Notes: a model not told the origin generated them from the sequence alone. A DNA stretch of 47,278 nt from Limosilactobacillus alvi (GCF_016900115.1 NZ_JACJJQ010000012.1:1-47278), one strand, 5' to 3'; shown: positions 1 through 7,304, numbered from the stretch's first letter. Numbers and translations: made by a program.

Positions 1-1
1 A

Positions 2-1273
2 AGTAAGGTAGCACTATTAATTACTACTCTAGGAACTAATGACCTAGGTACCATTCTAATTAACAATTGCAGCGCAGTTCTTGAATATAAACAGATGCCA
101 GCTGAAATGAGCGGTACTAATGCTAGCGATAAGCTTGAAGGCTACTACAATTTGCCGATAATTAAAATTAATGGTGAATTGGCTGGTATGAACAAAGACA
201 ATGCCAAGCAAGTAACCTATGAGTATCGTAATGGTAATACTGTATTAACTGGTAGCGCAAAGCTTAAATGGCAGGGAAATAGCTCGACTGCATGGAATAA
301 GAAAGGGTATAGGTTGCAACCGTTCACGGATAATACTTTTACTAAAAAAGAAAAAGTGCAGTTTATTCCTTCTTGGTCTCCAACCAGTAAGATTAATCTT
401 AAAGCATACTATACAGATGGACTATTATCTCGTGATGTTGTCAATGCTAATATTGGCGCAAATATTGCTTCTACTAATTTTTCATTACCAAACGATCTAA
501 AACAAGAAGATAATTTTGGCTTTATTGATGGTTTTCCAATCGTGTTAATCTTTAACAACGAATTTGAAGGAATTTATTCTTTTAATACTGCAAGATCAGA
601 TTTCGACTACGTTAAGTACGGAATCATGGGAAACGGTTATACAAATGTCACGCACTTTACTTCTACTAACAAGACTGATGTGAAGTTAGACGGTTCGGAC
701 TTTGAGAGTCTTAATCCGGAAACCGTCACAGATGATGAAAAGAGCGCAGTGGGCGATCTAGTCACATGGGTAGCTACCAGTACCGATGAAAACTTCAAGG
801 CTGACTTTGAGAAGCATTTAGACCTAAAAACAACGATAGATTACTTCATTCTAGGCAATCTCTTAGCTAGCGTTGATAGTTTTGGCAAAAATCAAATTTA
901 TCTTAGCTGGGACGGTCAGAAGTGGTTTATGCAAGCATATGATCTGGACACTACTTTCGGCATTAGCTGGGAAGGCAAGGAGCAAAGCCTCCCGACTGGA
1001 TTAATTGGTACGGAAAATAATCTGTTTAACCGTTTATCTAAATTGTTTAGTGCAGAAATATCAGCTCGGTATGCAGAGTTGAGGATTTGGTTAACGCCAG
1101 CTTATGTGCTTGATAAATATAAGAAGCGTATTAACACAATTGGAGTAGGTAACTACAAGCTAGAGTTTGCAAAGTGGCAAAATCCAAGTAAAGATTTTGC
1201 TACTTATAAGCAACTCAAAGGTGCGGTTAACCATCAATTTAGTCTTTTAGACCAGTTTTGGTTGAAAAAATAG
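2..1273 (+). CDS. CotH-kinase-like phage tail-associated protein, 5' end outside window
   Basis: The frame is open from base 2 to the TAG at 1271-1273 with no stop, so the gene starts upstream of the window; the first ATG (95) is probably internal. About 423 residues are visible. Three blocks match the CotH family (atypical protein-kinase fold, first known from Bacillus spore coats): a QGNSS...KKGYRL stretch near 270-320, a FNNEFEGIYSFN stretch near 550-590, and a YDLDTTFG motif at 938-961, which corresponds to the family's W/YDLD..FG metal-binding segment. It lies directly upstream of the lysis genes of a prophage, where tail-fibre or baseplate-associated proteins sit, so a virion-surface or receptor-binding role is likely. 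Kinase activity is not shown by the sequence. The CotH assignment is fairly secure; the role is inferred from position. Confidence 0.7.
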   Translation, partial: SKVALLITTLGTNDLGTILINNCSAVLEYKQMPAEMSGTNASDKLEGYYNLPIIKINGELAGMNKDNAKQVTYEYRNGNTVLTGSAKLKWQGNSSTAWNKKGYRLQPFTDNTFTKKEKVQFIPSWSPTSKINLKAYYTDGLLSRDVVNANIGANIASTNFSLPNDLKQEDNFGFIDGFPIVLIFNNEFEGIYSFNTARSDFDYVKYGIMGNGYTNVTHFTSTNKTDVKLDGSDFESLNPETVTDDEKSAVGDLVTWVATSTDENFKADFEKHLDLKTTIDYFILGNLLASVDSFGKNQIYLSWDGQKWFMQAYDLDTTFGISWEGKEQSLPTGLIGTENNLFNRLSKLFSAEISARYAELRIWLTPAYVLDKYKKRINTIGVGNYKLEFAKWQNPSKDFATYKQLKGAVNHQFSLLDQFWLKK

Positions 1274-1324
1274 CTAAGTCAAATACAGTTTCCAGTCGCC
1301 TAAGAAATACACAGTACATAAATA

Positions 1325-1351
1325 AGCCTCACTCAAACGAGCGGGGCTTTT
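1325..1351 (+). terminator. Rho-independent terminator after the CotH-like gene
   Basis: Ten-base stem (1325-1334 with 1339-1348, one mismatch and one G-U pair) with loop AAAC, followed by TTTTG. It closes the tail operon and separates it from the next gene. Confidence 0.75.
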
Positions 1352-1426
1352 GTTATGGGCGGCTGTTAATAACTGAAAAAATAGTATACTTTATTTACAA
1401 ATCTTTAGTAAATAAGGTGAATAATA

Positions 1427-1915
1427 ATGATTGTTAGTGGTACGAATGTATTGTTTCTAGGATTAGAAATAGGTAGTTGGGCTGAATGGGTTGGCTCTTT
1501 TATGACATTCGTTGCAGTGTGTGTTTCATTAGCATTAGCTAGTAGAAAGCCAAGCTTAAATTTGAAATTTGAAATAGAAATTGACACTGGCTGGATACTT
1601 ATTAATTTGAAAAATTATTCGGTAATGCCAGTTTTCTTGGAAGTCTTAGATGAAAAAGGAGTCATTCCTGTAAGTCCAGTTATTAAGGGGAGATCTGGAA
1701 CAGAAATAAGTAAAGGAGACATTGCAATTAAAGGAGACCTTGTAATTAATGGAGATGAATCTAAGGGAAGGTTTAAAATAACAGTACGTGATTTAATTAG
1801 TAAACGCAAATTAACTCTTTTGTTAAAGAAAAAATGTAATACGCTTGTTTTATATAAGACTTTTTGGGGTATTAATATCAGAAAATTAGCTTCTTTGAAT
1901 TTAAATAAAGATTAA
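1427..1915 (+). CDS. Small membrane-anchored prophage protein of unknown function
   Basis: 162 residues. I do not recognise the family. One hydrophobic segment near residues 18-42 (WVGSFMTFVAVCVSLALA) is followed by a mostly beta-type, lysine-rich soluble region, so it is probably membrane-anchored with most of the protein on one face. An AAGGTGA ribosome site lies just upstream of ATG 1427. The gene is AT-rich and sits between two intrinsic terminators (1325-1351 and 1926-1947), with a TATACT -10-like box at 1385-1390. It therefore looks like a separately transcribed cassette (a moron) inserted between the tail and lysis modules. Such genes often act in the lysogen, for example in superinfection exclusion; that role is only inferred here. 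Confidence 0.65.
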   Translation: MIVSGTNVLFLGLEIGSWAEWVGSFMTFVAVCVSLALASRKPSLNLKFEIEIDTGWILINLKNYSVMPVFLEVLDEKGVIPVSPVIKGRSGTEISKGDIAIKGDLVINGDESKGRFKITVRDLISKRKLTLLLKKKCNTLVLYKTFWGINIRKLASLNLNKD

Positions 1916-1925
1916 ATTAATTATT

Positions 1926-1947
1926 AAGCGTCCTTCGGGGCGTTTTT
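1926..1947 (+). terminator. Rho-independent terminator with UUCG loop
   Basis: Eight-base stem closed by a TTCG tetraloop (1934-1937), followed by a run of five T. It ends the preceding small membrane gene and lies about 30 bases before the holin start. Confidence 0.85.
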
Positions 1948-1978
1948 CTTTTGCACAAATTTAGGGGGTGAGCAAAGA

Positions 1979-2398
1979 ATGCAATTATTATCTGCACCAC
2001 CAGTTCCATATCATCAGTTGTACTTAATGCATTTCCAAAACATGGAAGATAATCGTTTGATTTGGCTATTTGTTTGGGCGGTCATTGTTGATATCATTAC
2101 TGGATTCGCAAAGAGCCTAGTTACTAAGCGAACAACATCAACTAAGGGGACTACGGGGTTAATCAAACACGGTGTTTTAATCTTAGTTATTTTGACACTA
2201 TATCCAATGCTTGATGTAAATGGTATGGAAAGTGCTGGTGATGCATTTGTATCGTTTTACGTATTGTATTATGCTGTTTCAATTTTAGAAAACTGGGGAC
2301 AAATGGGATTACCACTTCCCAGGTGGGTTAAACCCTATATCTATAAATTGAGTGATGATTACAAGAAAGGAAAAAATCACGATGAACGAAATTATTAA
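1979..2398 (+). CDS. Phage holin (toxin secretion/phage lysis holin type)
   Basis: 139 residues. The conserved core DIITGFAKSLVTKRTTSTKG, followed by KHGVLILV, is typical of the phage_holin_4 family. Hydrophobic segments lie near residues 27-45, 64-82 and 89-103, and the C-terminus is charged (KLSDDYKKGKNHDERN). The protein would oligomerise in the cytoplasmic membrane and open holes that release the endolysin. A purine-rich AGGGGGTGAG site lies upstream of ATG 1979. The end overlaps the start of the next holin, so holin, holin and lysin form one translationally linked lysis cassette. Confidence 0.85.
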   Translation: MQLLSAPPVPYHQLYLMHFQNMEDNRLIWLFVWAVIVDIITGFAKSLVTKRTTSTKGTTGLIKHGVLILVILTLYPMLDVNGMESAGDAFVSFYVLYYAVSILENWGQMGLPLPRWVKPYIYKLSDDYKKGKNHDERNY

Positions 2399-2819
2399 CG
2401 CAGTTCCATCATATTTAATTACGGTTACCGCTTCGGTAGCCTTTTTTGTTGCACTGAAAATTATGCATAACTTTGTTGAACATAAGATTGTGACTGCAAA
2501 GACGCAACAAGCCAAGGAACGTTGGATTTACGTTCAACAGTTAGCTGATACAGCGGTTAACTCGCTGGTTGGCAAAGATATTGCCGGTCATGAAAAGTTT
2601 GTTCAAGCAACCGCAATTGTTCAATCAGCCCTGGAAAAGCAAGGTATCAAGAATGTTGATTTGAAAGCCATTGAAGCAGCTATTCAATCAGCTTACGAAA
2701 AGTCACCACTGACGCCTAGCACAATTTCAGTAACTAATCCGGACAGCTTGGGACAAAAAGTACCCGAAGTTGTCCAAAAAGATAACGTAAACAATACTCA
2801 ACCAGGAGGTAATAACTAA
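2382..2819 (+). CDS. Second holin, LLH family
   Basis: 145 residues from ATG 2382, chosen over ATG 2352 because AAGAAAGG at 2363-2370 is well placed and the family starts with the hydrophobic helix. One N-terminal transmembrane helix (about residues 5-26) is followed by a charged amphipathic region (QQAKERWIYVQQLADTAV) typical of the phage LL-H holin family. The tail is rich in Asn, Gln and Pro. It overlaps the upstream holin by 17 bases and its stop overlaps the lysin start (TAATG). Two-holin arrangements of this kind are common in lactobacillus phages; one may modulate the other. Confidence 0.8.
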   Translation: MNEIINAVPSYLITVTASVAFFVALKIMHNFVEHKIVTAKTQQAKERWIYVQQLADTAVNSLVGKDIAGHEKFVQATAIVQSALEKQGIKNVDLKAIEAAIQSAYEKSPLTPSTISVTNPDSLGQKVPEVVQKDNVNNTQPGGNN

Positions 2820-3751
2820 TGACATTAAAAGTAGTAGATGTTTATTCCGGTTCACCTCGTTCATATGCAACAGACCCGAATGCTGATGCAATTATTGTTA
2901 AGGCTACCCAAGGAACTGGGTATGTAAACCCGTTCTGTGATATTGACTACCAAGCAGCTAAGAAAGCTGGCAAGTTGCTTGGCGTATATCACTATGCCGC
3001 TGGTGGTGACCCAATTTCAGAAGCTAATTATTTCTTGAAGAACGTTAAAGGATATATCCATGAAGCTATTCTTGGCCTTGATTGGGAATCAGCACAAAAT
3101 ACTTCATGGGAAAATACAAACTGGTGTCGGCAATTCGTTAATGAAGTCCACCGACAAACTGGTGTCTGGCCAATTATTTATGTGCAGTTCTCTGCCGTTT
3201 GGCAAGTAGCCAATTGTGCTAGTGATTGTGGACTTTGGGGTGCTGGTTATCCTTGGTACACTAATTCTTGGACTATTCCACCATTCTTAGCTAGTTATCA
3301 CTTTGCCCCTTGGAAGGCTCTTACTGGTTGGCAATTTACCGGAAATACTGAAGACCGTTCTTTATTCTACGTTGACGCTAATGGTTGGCGTGCAATTGCC
3401 AAGGGTGATAGTTCAGCGGTTACCCATGTTGCTCAACCAGCACCACAAAATGAAGAGAAAACTTCTAACGTTCCATCGTATGCCGGCACAACTTGGCAAG
3501 ATTCCCTTGGTGTAACTTGGCACGCTGAGAACGGTAAGTTTACCGCTAACACTGACTTACACCTTCGCTGGGGTGCTACACCATCAAGTTCTGTAATTGC
3601 TGTATTACACGCTGGAGATGTAGTGAAGTACGATGCCTGGGCACGGACTAACGGTTTCGTCTATGTTCGTCAACCACGTGACAATGGTCAGTATGGCTAC
3701 GTAGCTGTCCGCAACGCCTACACGCACGAGGCCTACGGGTCTTTTAAATAA
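2819..3751 (+). CDS. Endolysin: GH25 muramidase with C-terminal SH3b domain
   Basis: 310 residues. The N-terminal 190 or so residues form a glycoside hydrolase family 25 lysozyme domain that cuts the MurNAc-GlcNAc bond of peptidoglycan. The signs are VVDVYSG at 5-11 (Asp7), IIVKATQGTGYVNP at 25-38, GVYHYA at 55-60, and the catalytic LDWE with Asp88 and Glu90. After a Pro/Gln/Glu-rich linker (about 200-220) comes an SH3b cell-wall-binding domain ending in YVRQPRDNGQYGYVAVRNA. There is no signal peptide, so export depends on the holins just upstream. A strong terminator follows at 3789-3817. Confidence 0.92.
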   Translation: MTLKVVDVYSGSPRSYATDPNADAIIVKATQGTGYVNPFCDIDYQAAKKAGKLLGVYHYAAGGDPISEANYFLKNVKGYIHEAILGLDWESAQNTSWENTNWCRQFVNEVHRQTGVWPIIYVQFSAVWQVANCASDCGLWGAGYPWYTNSWTIPPFLASYHFAPWKALTGWQFTGNTEDRSLFYVDANGWRAIAKGDSSAVTHVAQPAPQNEEKTSNVPSYAGTTWQDSLGVTWHAENGKFTANTDLHLRWGATPSSSVIAVLHAGDVVKYDAWARTNGFVYVRQPRDNGQYGYVAVRNAYTHEAYGSFK

Positions 3752-3788
3752 CTAATTCTTCTGATATAATAACTGTGCTATAGTCTTG

Positions 3789-3817
3789 CACCCTCACTTC
3801 GGTGGGGGTGTTTTTTT
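3789..3817 (+). terminator. Rho-independent terminator of the lysis operon
   Basis: Nine-base stem CACCCTCAC/GTGGGGGTG with a TTCG loop and seven T. The same core (CCYTAC/CCTCAC ... GTGGGG) recurs without a T-run in the hairpins at 4432-4447 and 4493-4508. Confidence 0.92.
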
Positions 3818-3821
3818 ACAT

Positions 3822-3841
3822 AAAAAGCCCCGGCACGGGGC
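3822..3841 (-). terminator. Rho-independent terminator, minus strand
   Basis: Perfect GCCCCG/CGGGGC stem (3836-3841 with 3827-3832) and a three-base loop. Read on the minus strand it is followed by TTTTT. It ends the minus-strand gene at 3848-4393, so this gap holds two back-to-back terminators for convergent transcripts. Confidence 0.85.
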
Positions 3842-3847
3842 AGGAGC

Positions 3848-4393
3848 TTAATTCAAATCTGGTAGTAAGTTGGCAGTGTCACTTAGTAGCTTGCATAGTG
3901 ACGGACGACTGCTAAACTTGAAGCTTAATTCTTGCATGTGGTCAAAGTCGAAAGGTACCACATGCTGCTCAAAGTCGGGGTCAGCAGTTTCAAGGACGTA
4001 AGCGAACCCGGTATCGTATGATTCCAAGTCCTTAAGAATTTCTTTTAAGTCCTCATCATCCCCGGTAAGCGTACGCTCGCCTTCGGATGATTGCAGGTCG
4101 TCAATCACGATGGCACGAAGTTCCCTGACGGGGTAGATCTTACTTAACATGACGCCATCAGCACTCCCACTTTCGATGAAGCGGATAGCTTTTCCCATTT
4201 CATCGTAGAAGTACTTTTGAGCCACCTTAGAAAGCTTCTCGGCCATTTTAAGGCTCATTGATTCGACTTCGATCATTCCATTCCGATAGTTCCCAAGTAA
4301 CTGCTGAGATACCCCAGAATCCTTTGAGATGCGGTAGGCAGTGATATTTCTATTGTTTAGCATCCATTCAATTTTATTTACATCAATTATCAT
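3848..4393 (-). CDS. XRE-like helix-turn-helix protein, prophage accessory gene
   Basis: 181 residues. Residues 17-39 (ITAYRISKDSGVSQQLLGNYRNG) look like an XRE/Cro-type helix-turn-helix that could bind DNA. The remaining 140 residues are acidic (SSEGERTLTGDDEDLKEILKDLESYD, then DPDFEQHV) and match no family I know. It lies on the minus strand between the lysin and the prophage edge, a classic place for lysogen-expressed genes. Its 5' end overlaps a possible plus-strand promoter for a small RNA (4393-4421), so the two could interfere. It may be a regulator or one part of a phage-exclusion pair with the gene at 4537-5169; this is inference. Confidence 0.65.
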   Translation of the reverse strand: MIIDVNKIEWMLNNRNITAYRISKDSGVSQQLLGNYRNGMIEVESMSLKMAEKLSKVAQKYFYDEMGKAIRFIESGSADGVMLSKIYPVRELRAIVIDDLQSSEGERTLTGDDEDLKEILKDLESYDTGFAYVLETADPDFEQHVVPFDFDHMQELSFKFSSRPSLCKLLSDTANLLPDLN

Positions 4394-4421
4394 TGATTTT
4401 CCCTCTATTAAGTTTTACACT
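4393..4421 (+). promoter_or_regulatory. Possible promoter for the plus-strand small RNA
   Basis: TTGATT (4393-4398), a 17-base gap, then TACACT (4416-4421). Each box matches four of six consensus bases. A start near 4428 would begin just before the first hairpin of the structured region. It overlaps the start codon of the minus-strand XRE-like gene. Confidence 0.35.
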
Positions 4422-4427
4422 AGTCTT

Positions 4428-4538
4428 AGTTCCTCACGTTAGTGGGGGTGTTGCGGATAGCGTTTTCAGAAATGCGCAACCTTTATATTCTTCCCTACGT
4501 CAGTGGGGGTAAGGTGCCATTGCTTGGCGCCTTTTTTT
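4428..4538 (+). ncRNA. Putative structured small RNA (about 110 nt)
   Basis: No reading frame fits this gap, yet it is full of stems that make sense on the plus strand. In order these are CCTCAC/GTGGGG at 4432-4447, a GTTGCG/CGCAAC closing pair around 4450-4480, CCCTAC/GTGGGG at 4493-4508, and a final GGTGCC/GGCGCC stem (4513-4531) followed by seven T. That last stem is a rho-independent terminator pointing rightward, although both flanking genes run leftward and the lysis operon already ended at 3817. A dedicated plus-strand transcript is the simplest explanation. The T-run overlaps the 3' end of the gene at 4537-5169, so the RNA could pair with that mRNA's tail. Expression is not shown. Confidence 0.4.
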
Positions 4539-5169
4539 ATTTTGCTGAAGCCAGCTCATTGACCTTAGCTTCTTGGTTTTTAAGATAGTCAATGTCAAGC
4601 CCCTTTAGCAAGCCATCTTCAATCGCCTGCTTAATTGTCGAGTTATTTACCATCAGCTTGGGGTAGCCATCTTGATCGTAAATCGCCTTGAACCGCATTG
4701 GATAACCAAGGTACTTTGCATTAATCTCACTGACAATTGCAGTGATTAATACATAATTTTTAGTTGATACTGAAACCTTAAAATAAGTCTTGGTAAGTGG
4801 TGCTACTAGATCAAGGATCGCTTTTCCACTAGCAGTGTTAGCAATTTGACAGAAAAGATCACGTGCTTTCTTGAGTTCCGCTTCCTCGTCTTCATCAAAC
4901 ATTACTTCTTCTGCGTAATCTTCGATAAGTGCATCACTTCCGATTACATCAAATACAGGGACAAACTTTTCTTTCCCGTATGCGTAGATAAAGAGATCAG
5001 TATCCTTAGTATCGGTAACTGCTTTACCGGTTGCTTCAAACTCTTCCTTAAGATCAGAGCTCATCATCTCAACATCTTGCTTTGTCAAGATGATTTCGGA
5101 AACCCCCATCTTTTGCTTCAAGTTTTCCTTCGCGAGTACCATTGCGCCGTATTTCAATTCATTTTTCAT
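4537..5169 (-). CDS. Unknown prophage accessory protein (210 aa)
   Basis: I do not recognise the family. The protein is soluble, rich in Lys and Glu, with a strongly acidic stretch near residues 85-100 (DYAEEVMFDEDEEAELKKA) and a mixed alpha/beta C-terminal half (FKVSVSTKNYVLITAIVSEI...MRFKAIYDQDGYPKLMV). No signal peptide or membrane segment is visible. AGGAGG sits seven bases before ATG 5169. The promoter region upstream holds several near-identical TACTAAA half-sites (5208-5244), so the gene is probably repressed or autoregulated. Its position at the prophage edge on the lysogenic strand suggests a role in the lysogen, such as immunity or exclusion, but nothing in the sequence identifies it. 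Confidence 0.65.
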   Translation of the reverse strand: MKNELKYGAMVLAKENLKQKMGVSEIILTKQDVEMMSSDLKEEFEATGKAVTDTKDTDLFIYAYGKEKFVPVFDVIGSDALIEDYAEEVMFDEDEEAELKKARDLFCQIANTASGKAILDLVAPLTKTYFKVSVSTKNYVLITAIVSEINAKYLGYPMRFKAIYDQDGYPKLMVNNSTIKQAIEDGLLKGLDIDYLKNQEAKVNELASAK

Positions 5170-5207
5170 GATTAAATTCCTCCTTCATTTGATTACATGT
5201 TTATAGT

Positions 5208-5245
5208 ACTACTAAATTATAGTTTAGTAAAGTGTAATTTAGTAT
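5208..5245 (-). promoter_or_regulatory. Operator-like repeats at the promoter of the 210-aa gene
   Basis: A 20-base imperfect palindrome at 5208-5227 (TACTAAATTATAGTTTAGTA) is followed by a further half-site AATTTAGTA at 5236-5244. On the minus strand the palindrome contains TATAAT, so a bound protein would cover the -10 box. Three matching half-sites in under 40 bases look like a repressor-controlled promoter. Confidence 0.5.
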
Positions 5246-5276
5246 CTTCTGAAAAAAGATTGCCTTATTTTTTTGA

Positions 5277-5329
5277 TGCACACAAACTGCACACAAGATG
5301 TTCTAAAACATTGATATATCAATGTTTTA
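5277..5329. other. Probable right edge of the prophage: direct repeats and 26-bp palindrome
   Basis: TGCACACAA occurs twice, 11 bases apart (5277-5285 and 5288-5296), followed by a perfect 26-base palindrome at 5304-5329 whose left half is TAAAACATTGATA. Paired short arm repeats beside a symmetrical core resemble a phage attachment region. They lie where the prophage should end, after the lysin and the accessory genes. The left edge is outside the window, so the core cannot be confirmed. Confidence 0.35.
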
Positions 5330-5406
5330 AACGCCGTATGTGGGGGTGTTGGTGAAACCTAAAGTTCTGGAAGCAAAAACTAAAAGGGTATAGAGGGGGA
5401 ACGATA

Positions 5407-5628
5407 ATGAAGGTTAAAGTATTAGATCGGTTCGATTTAGGAACTGACCATTTTTTAATTTTGCAAGGGAATTCATTTTATGGGAAAGCATCTCTAAAGA
5501 ATGACCAAGGCGATCGAACAAATGTAATTTTCAAAACTATGGCTTCTGTTGAAGGAGAGAAGAAGAAAATTAAAACCGTCAAAGTCGATACCCCTATTTT
5601 GGGTCAAGAACTGGAACTTGTAAATTAG
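5407..5628 (+). CDS. Small unknown protein (73 aa)
   Basis: Starts at ATG 5407 behind a good GAGGGGG site. The 73 residues are mostly short beta-forming stretches (VKVLDRFDLG, HFLILQGNSFYGKASL, TNVIFKTM) with a lysine-rich loop EGEKKKIKTVKV, as in a small all-beta domain. I recognise no family. It stands alone between the prophage edge and the large surface-protein gene, and could belong to either. The ribosome site and clean reading frame argue that it is real. Confidence 0.55.
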   Translation: MKVKVLDRFDLGTDHFLILQGNSFYGKASLKNDQGDRTNVIFKTMASVEGEKKKIKTVKVDTPILGQELELVN

Positions 5629-5862
5629 ATGGTATTATGAGCAACAATGATTTTTTCGCGGTGGCATCCAAAATTCTCAGTTACCAGAATGGTGCTATGA
5701 AAATGGTAAGCAACCGGATCCAGACATGCTGAATTCAAATTAGACATTTTACCCACCAGTTATTCTCCATAATTATTAAATTTTGCAATCGTTTTACTAG
5801 CTTTATTGGTACCTTTTAGGCGATAATTTAAACATACAAAATCTTCTAATGAGGTATTTCAA
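5629..5862 (+). other. Gene-free stretch with a possible decayed gene fragment
   Basis: A stretch at about 5674-5743 would read NSQLPEWCYENGKQPDPDML and then stop. It has no start or ribosome site of its own, so it looks like the tail of a lost gene. The rest, to 5862, is AT-rich leader of the surface-protein gene, with a GAGGTA ribosome site just upstream of ATG 5863. I see no clear terminator. Confidence 0.3.
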
Positions 5863-7254
5863 ATGCGTAACCATTACAAGGAACACTATAAGTTATACAA
5901 ATCGGGAAAACTATGGGTAACAGCGATGCTTGCGACCGGGGCACTGGTTACTACCACCACCGTCGCTAAGGCTGACACCATAACGAACTCACAAGCCGCC
6001 CAAACTCCAAACGCTGCGGTTGTGAGTTCAGATACTAATCGCGATGGCAAAACTTCAGCTACTAGTAATTATGCCCTTAGTGCTAGTGCGGCATCAGCCA
6101 ATGATGAATCAAATGTTCAAACTGAAAAAGCCACACCTAGTGACGGTACCACCACGGCCCTGAGTAGTAATCAGGTTCCTCAGTCTGAAAGTCAGGCTTC
6201 AGCAACGCCAAATACGCTTGCGAGCGCTCAACCCAGTCAAGCCTTGAAGGCCACCGCAAGCAACCATGCTCCCCAAGCTTTAAGTAGTGACTTAGAGCAA
6301 AAACTACTAGCCGTTACCACAAATGACTTACAAACGAAGTACCCCGTAAACACCGGAACCAATGTGGTCTTGAGCGATAACTGGTCCCAAATGAGTAATG
6401 ACCAAAAAGTAGCCTTGGCCCAAGCGTTTTTAGGCAGTGATAACAGCATTGATCAGACAACGATTGATCCGACCGATTTAGCGATGACGCTGAATTACTT
6501 TGATCGCCTATACAACTTTACCATTGGGAGTGTCAACGTTCGGGATCTTATCTTGCGTGATCGGCGAAAAATTGGCAGTACCGCCACAGCTGCGGACCTG
6601 CTGGCAGCAATTCAATCCCAGGCCAATCAGACCAGCAAGCAATTACTTAGTGGGAACAATAGTGCCACCTTCTTTAACCAAAAGTTAGCGCCACTCTTGA
6701 ATACCAAAGATTTACCAACCACGATTGAAGCATGGATTGACCAATTTGATCCCCAATATCAAGGGAAATATAATCAGTGGTTTGCTGACACCTTTGCGGG
6801 TGTGGTGGTTGATACCGCCCCAATCGAATCATTAGCCGGGTTGGATTTTTCAGCCTGGGCGAATGCTAAACGGGTTAATAACGGCAATATTATTTTACCC
6901 CTGTTAACCAAGGGCAATGAACACACGTATCTCGCTGGGATTCCAATGCAACTGGTAGTTGGTTCAATGGCTAATTACACGAGTGACTTTAGTGCGGAGA
7001 GTAAAGCAAAATTTAAGCAAAAAATTCAAAATTGGGCGAGCGGAATGCGATCCTATTTCAATACCTGGACTAAGATCAACCCGCCATCTGTGAGTGCAAT
7101 TAAGAGTAAAATTGGGATGTCAGTTGATTCTAACGGGAGCCAGACCGCCACAACCGCCACTGATCCCACAATTCGGAATTTTTATAATCTGGCAAACATT
7201 ATTGTGCAAAGTAGTGCTTCGGCCTTTTTAATGGGCGGGATCTGTTCATCGTAA
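5863..7254 (+). CDS. N-terminal fragment: signal peptide and front of the M26 peptidase
   Basis: 463 residues. Residues 9-18 (YKLYKSGKLW) are the KxYKxGKxW signature of large lactic-acid-bacterial surface proteins; cleavage is likely after AKA (residue 37). Residues 38-135 are low-complexity Ser/Thr/Ala/Gln. From about residue 145 comes the peptidase pro/front region, including LNYFDRLYNFTIGSVNVRDL, which resembles the helical region ahead of the active site in Zmp proteins. It ends with an out-of-frame tail (MGGICSS) after the T-tract at 7225-7229. This fragment keeps the export signal but has neither the zinc site nor a wall anchor, so if made alone it would be released and inactive. Confidence 0.75.
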   Translation: MRNHYKEHYKLYKSGKLWVTAMLATGALVTTTTVAKADTITNSQAAQTPNAAVVSSDTNRDGKTSATSNYALSASAASANDESNVQTEKATPSDGTTTALSSNQVPQSESQASATPNTLASAQPSQALKATASNHAPQALSSDLEQKLLAVTTNDLQTKYPVNTGTNVVLSDNWSQMSNDQKVALAQAFLGSDNSIDQTTIDPTDLAMTLNYFDRLYNFTIGSVNVRDLILRDRRKIGSTATAADLLAAIQSQANQTSKQLLSGNNSATFFNQKLAPLLNTKDLPTTIEAWIDQFDPQYQGKYNQWFADTFAGVVVDTAPIESLAGLDFSAWANAKRVNNGNIILPLLTKGNEHTYLAGIPMQLVVGSMANYTSDFSAESKAKFKQKIQNWASGMRSYFNTWTKINPPSVSAIKSKIGMSVDSNGSQTATTATDPTIRNFYNLANIIVQSSASAFLMGGICSS

Positions 7255-7304
7255 AGGCCCATCTTCTGGATAGCGGTCGTTTATATAGCCATGAATACAC
7301 CCAT

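Noticed and set aside
4432-4510. Two similar CACTxACG...GGGG repeats 61 bases apart, like a tiny CRISPR array
   Set aside because: Only two units, imperfect, each folding on itself and with no Cas genes; better explained as hairpins of one RNA.
4846-5175. 109-codon plus-strand frame opposite the 210-aa gene
   Set aside because: Cys/Phe-rich antisense composition and no ribosome site; shadow of the minus-strand gene.
5674-5743. Fragment reading NSQLPEWCYENGKQPDPDML as a gene
   Set aside because: No start codon or ribosome site, and the frame breaks just upstream; at most a remnant.
7224-7262. Programmed -1 frameshifting as a designed feature of the surface-protein gene
   Set aside because: The heptamer starts with C instead of T and the only stem begins immediately after it, without the usual spacer. 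Kept only as an alternative to mutation or error.
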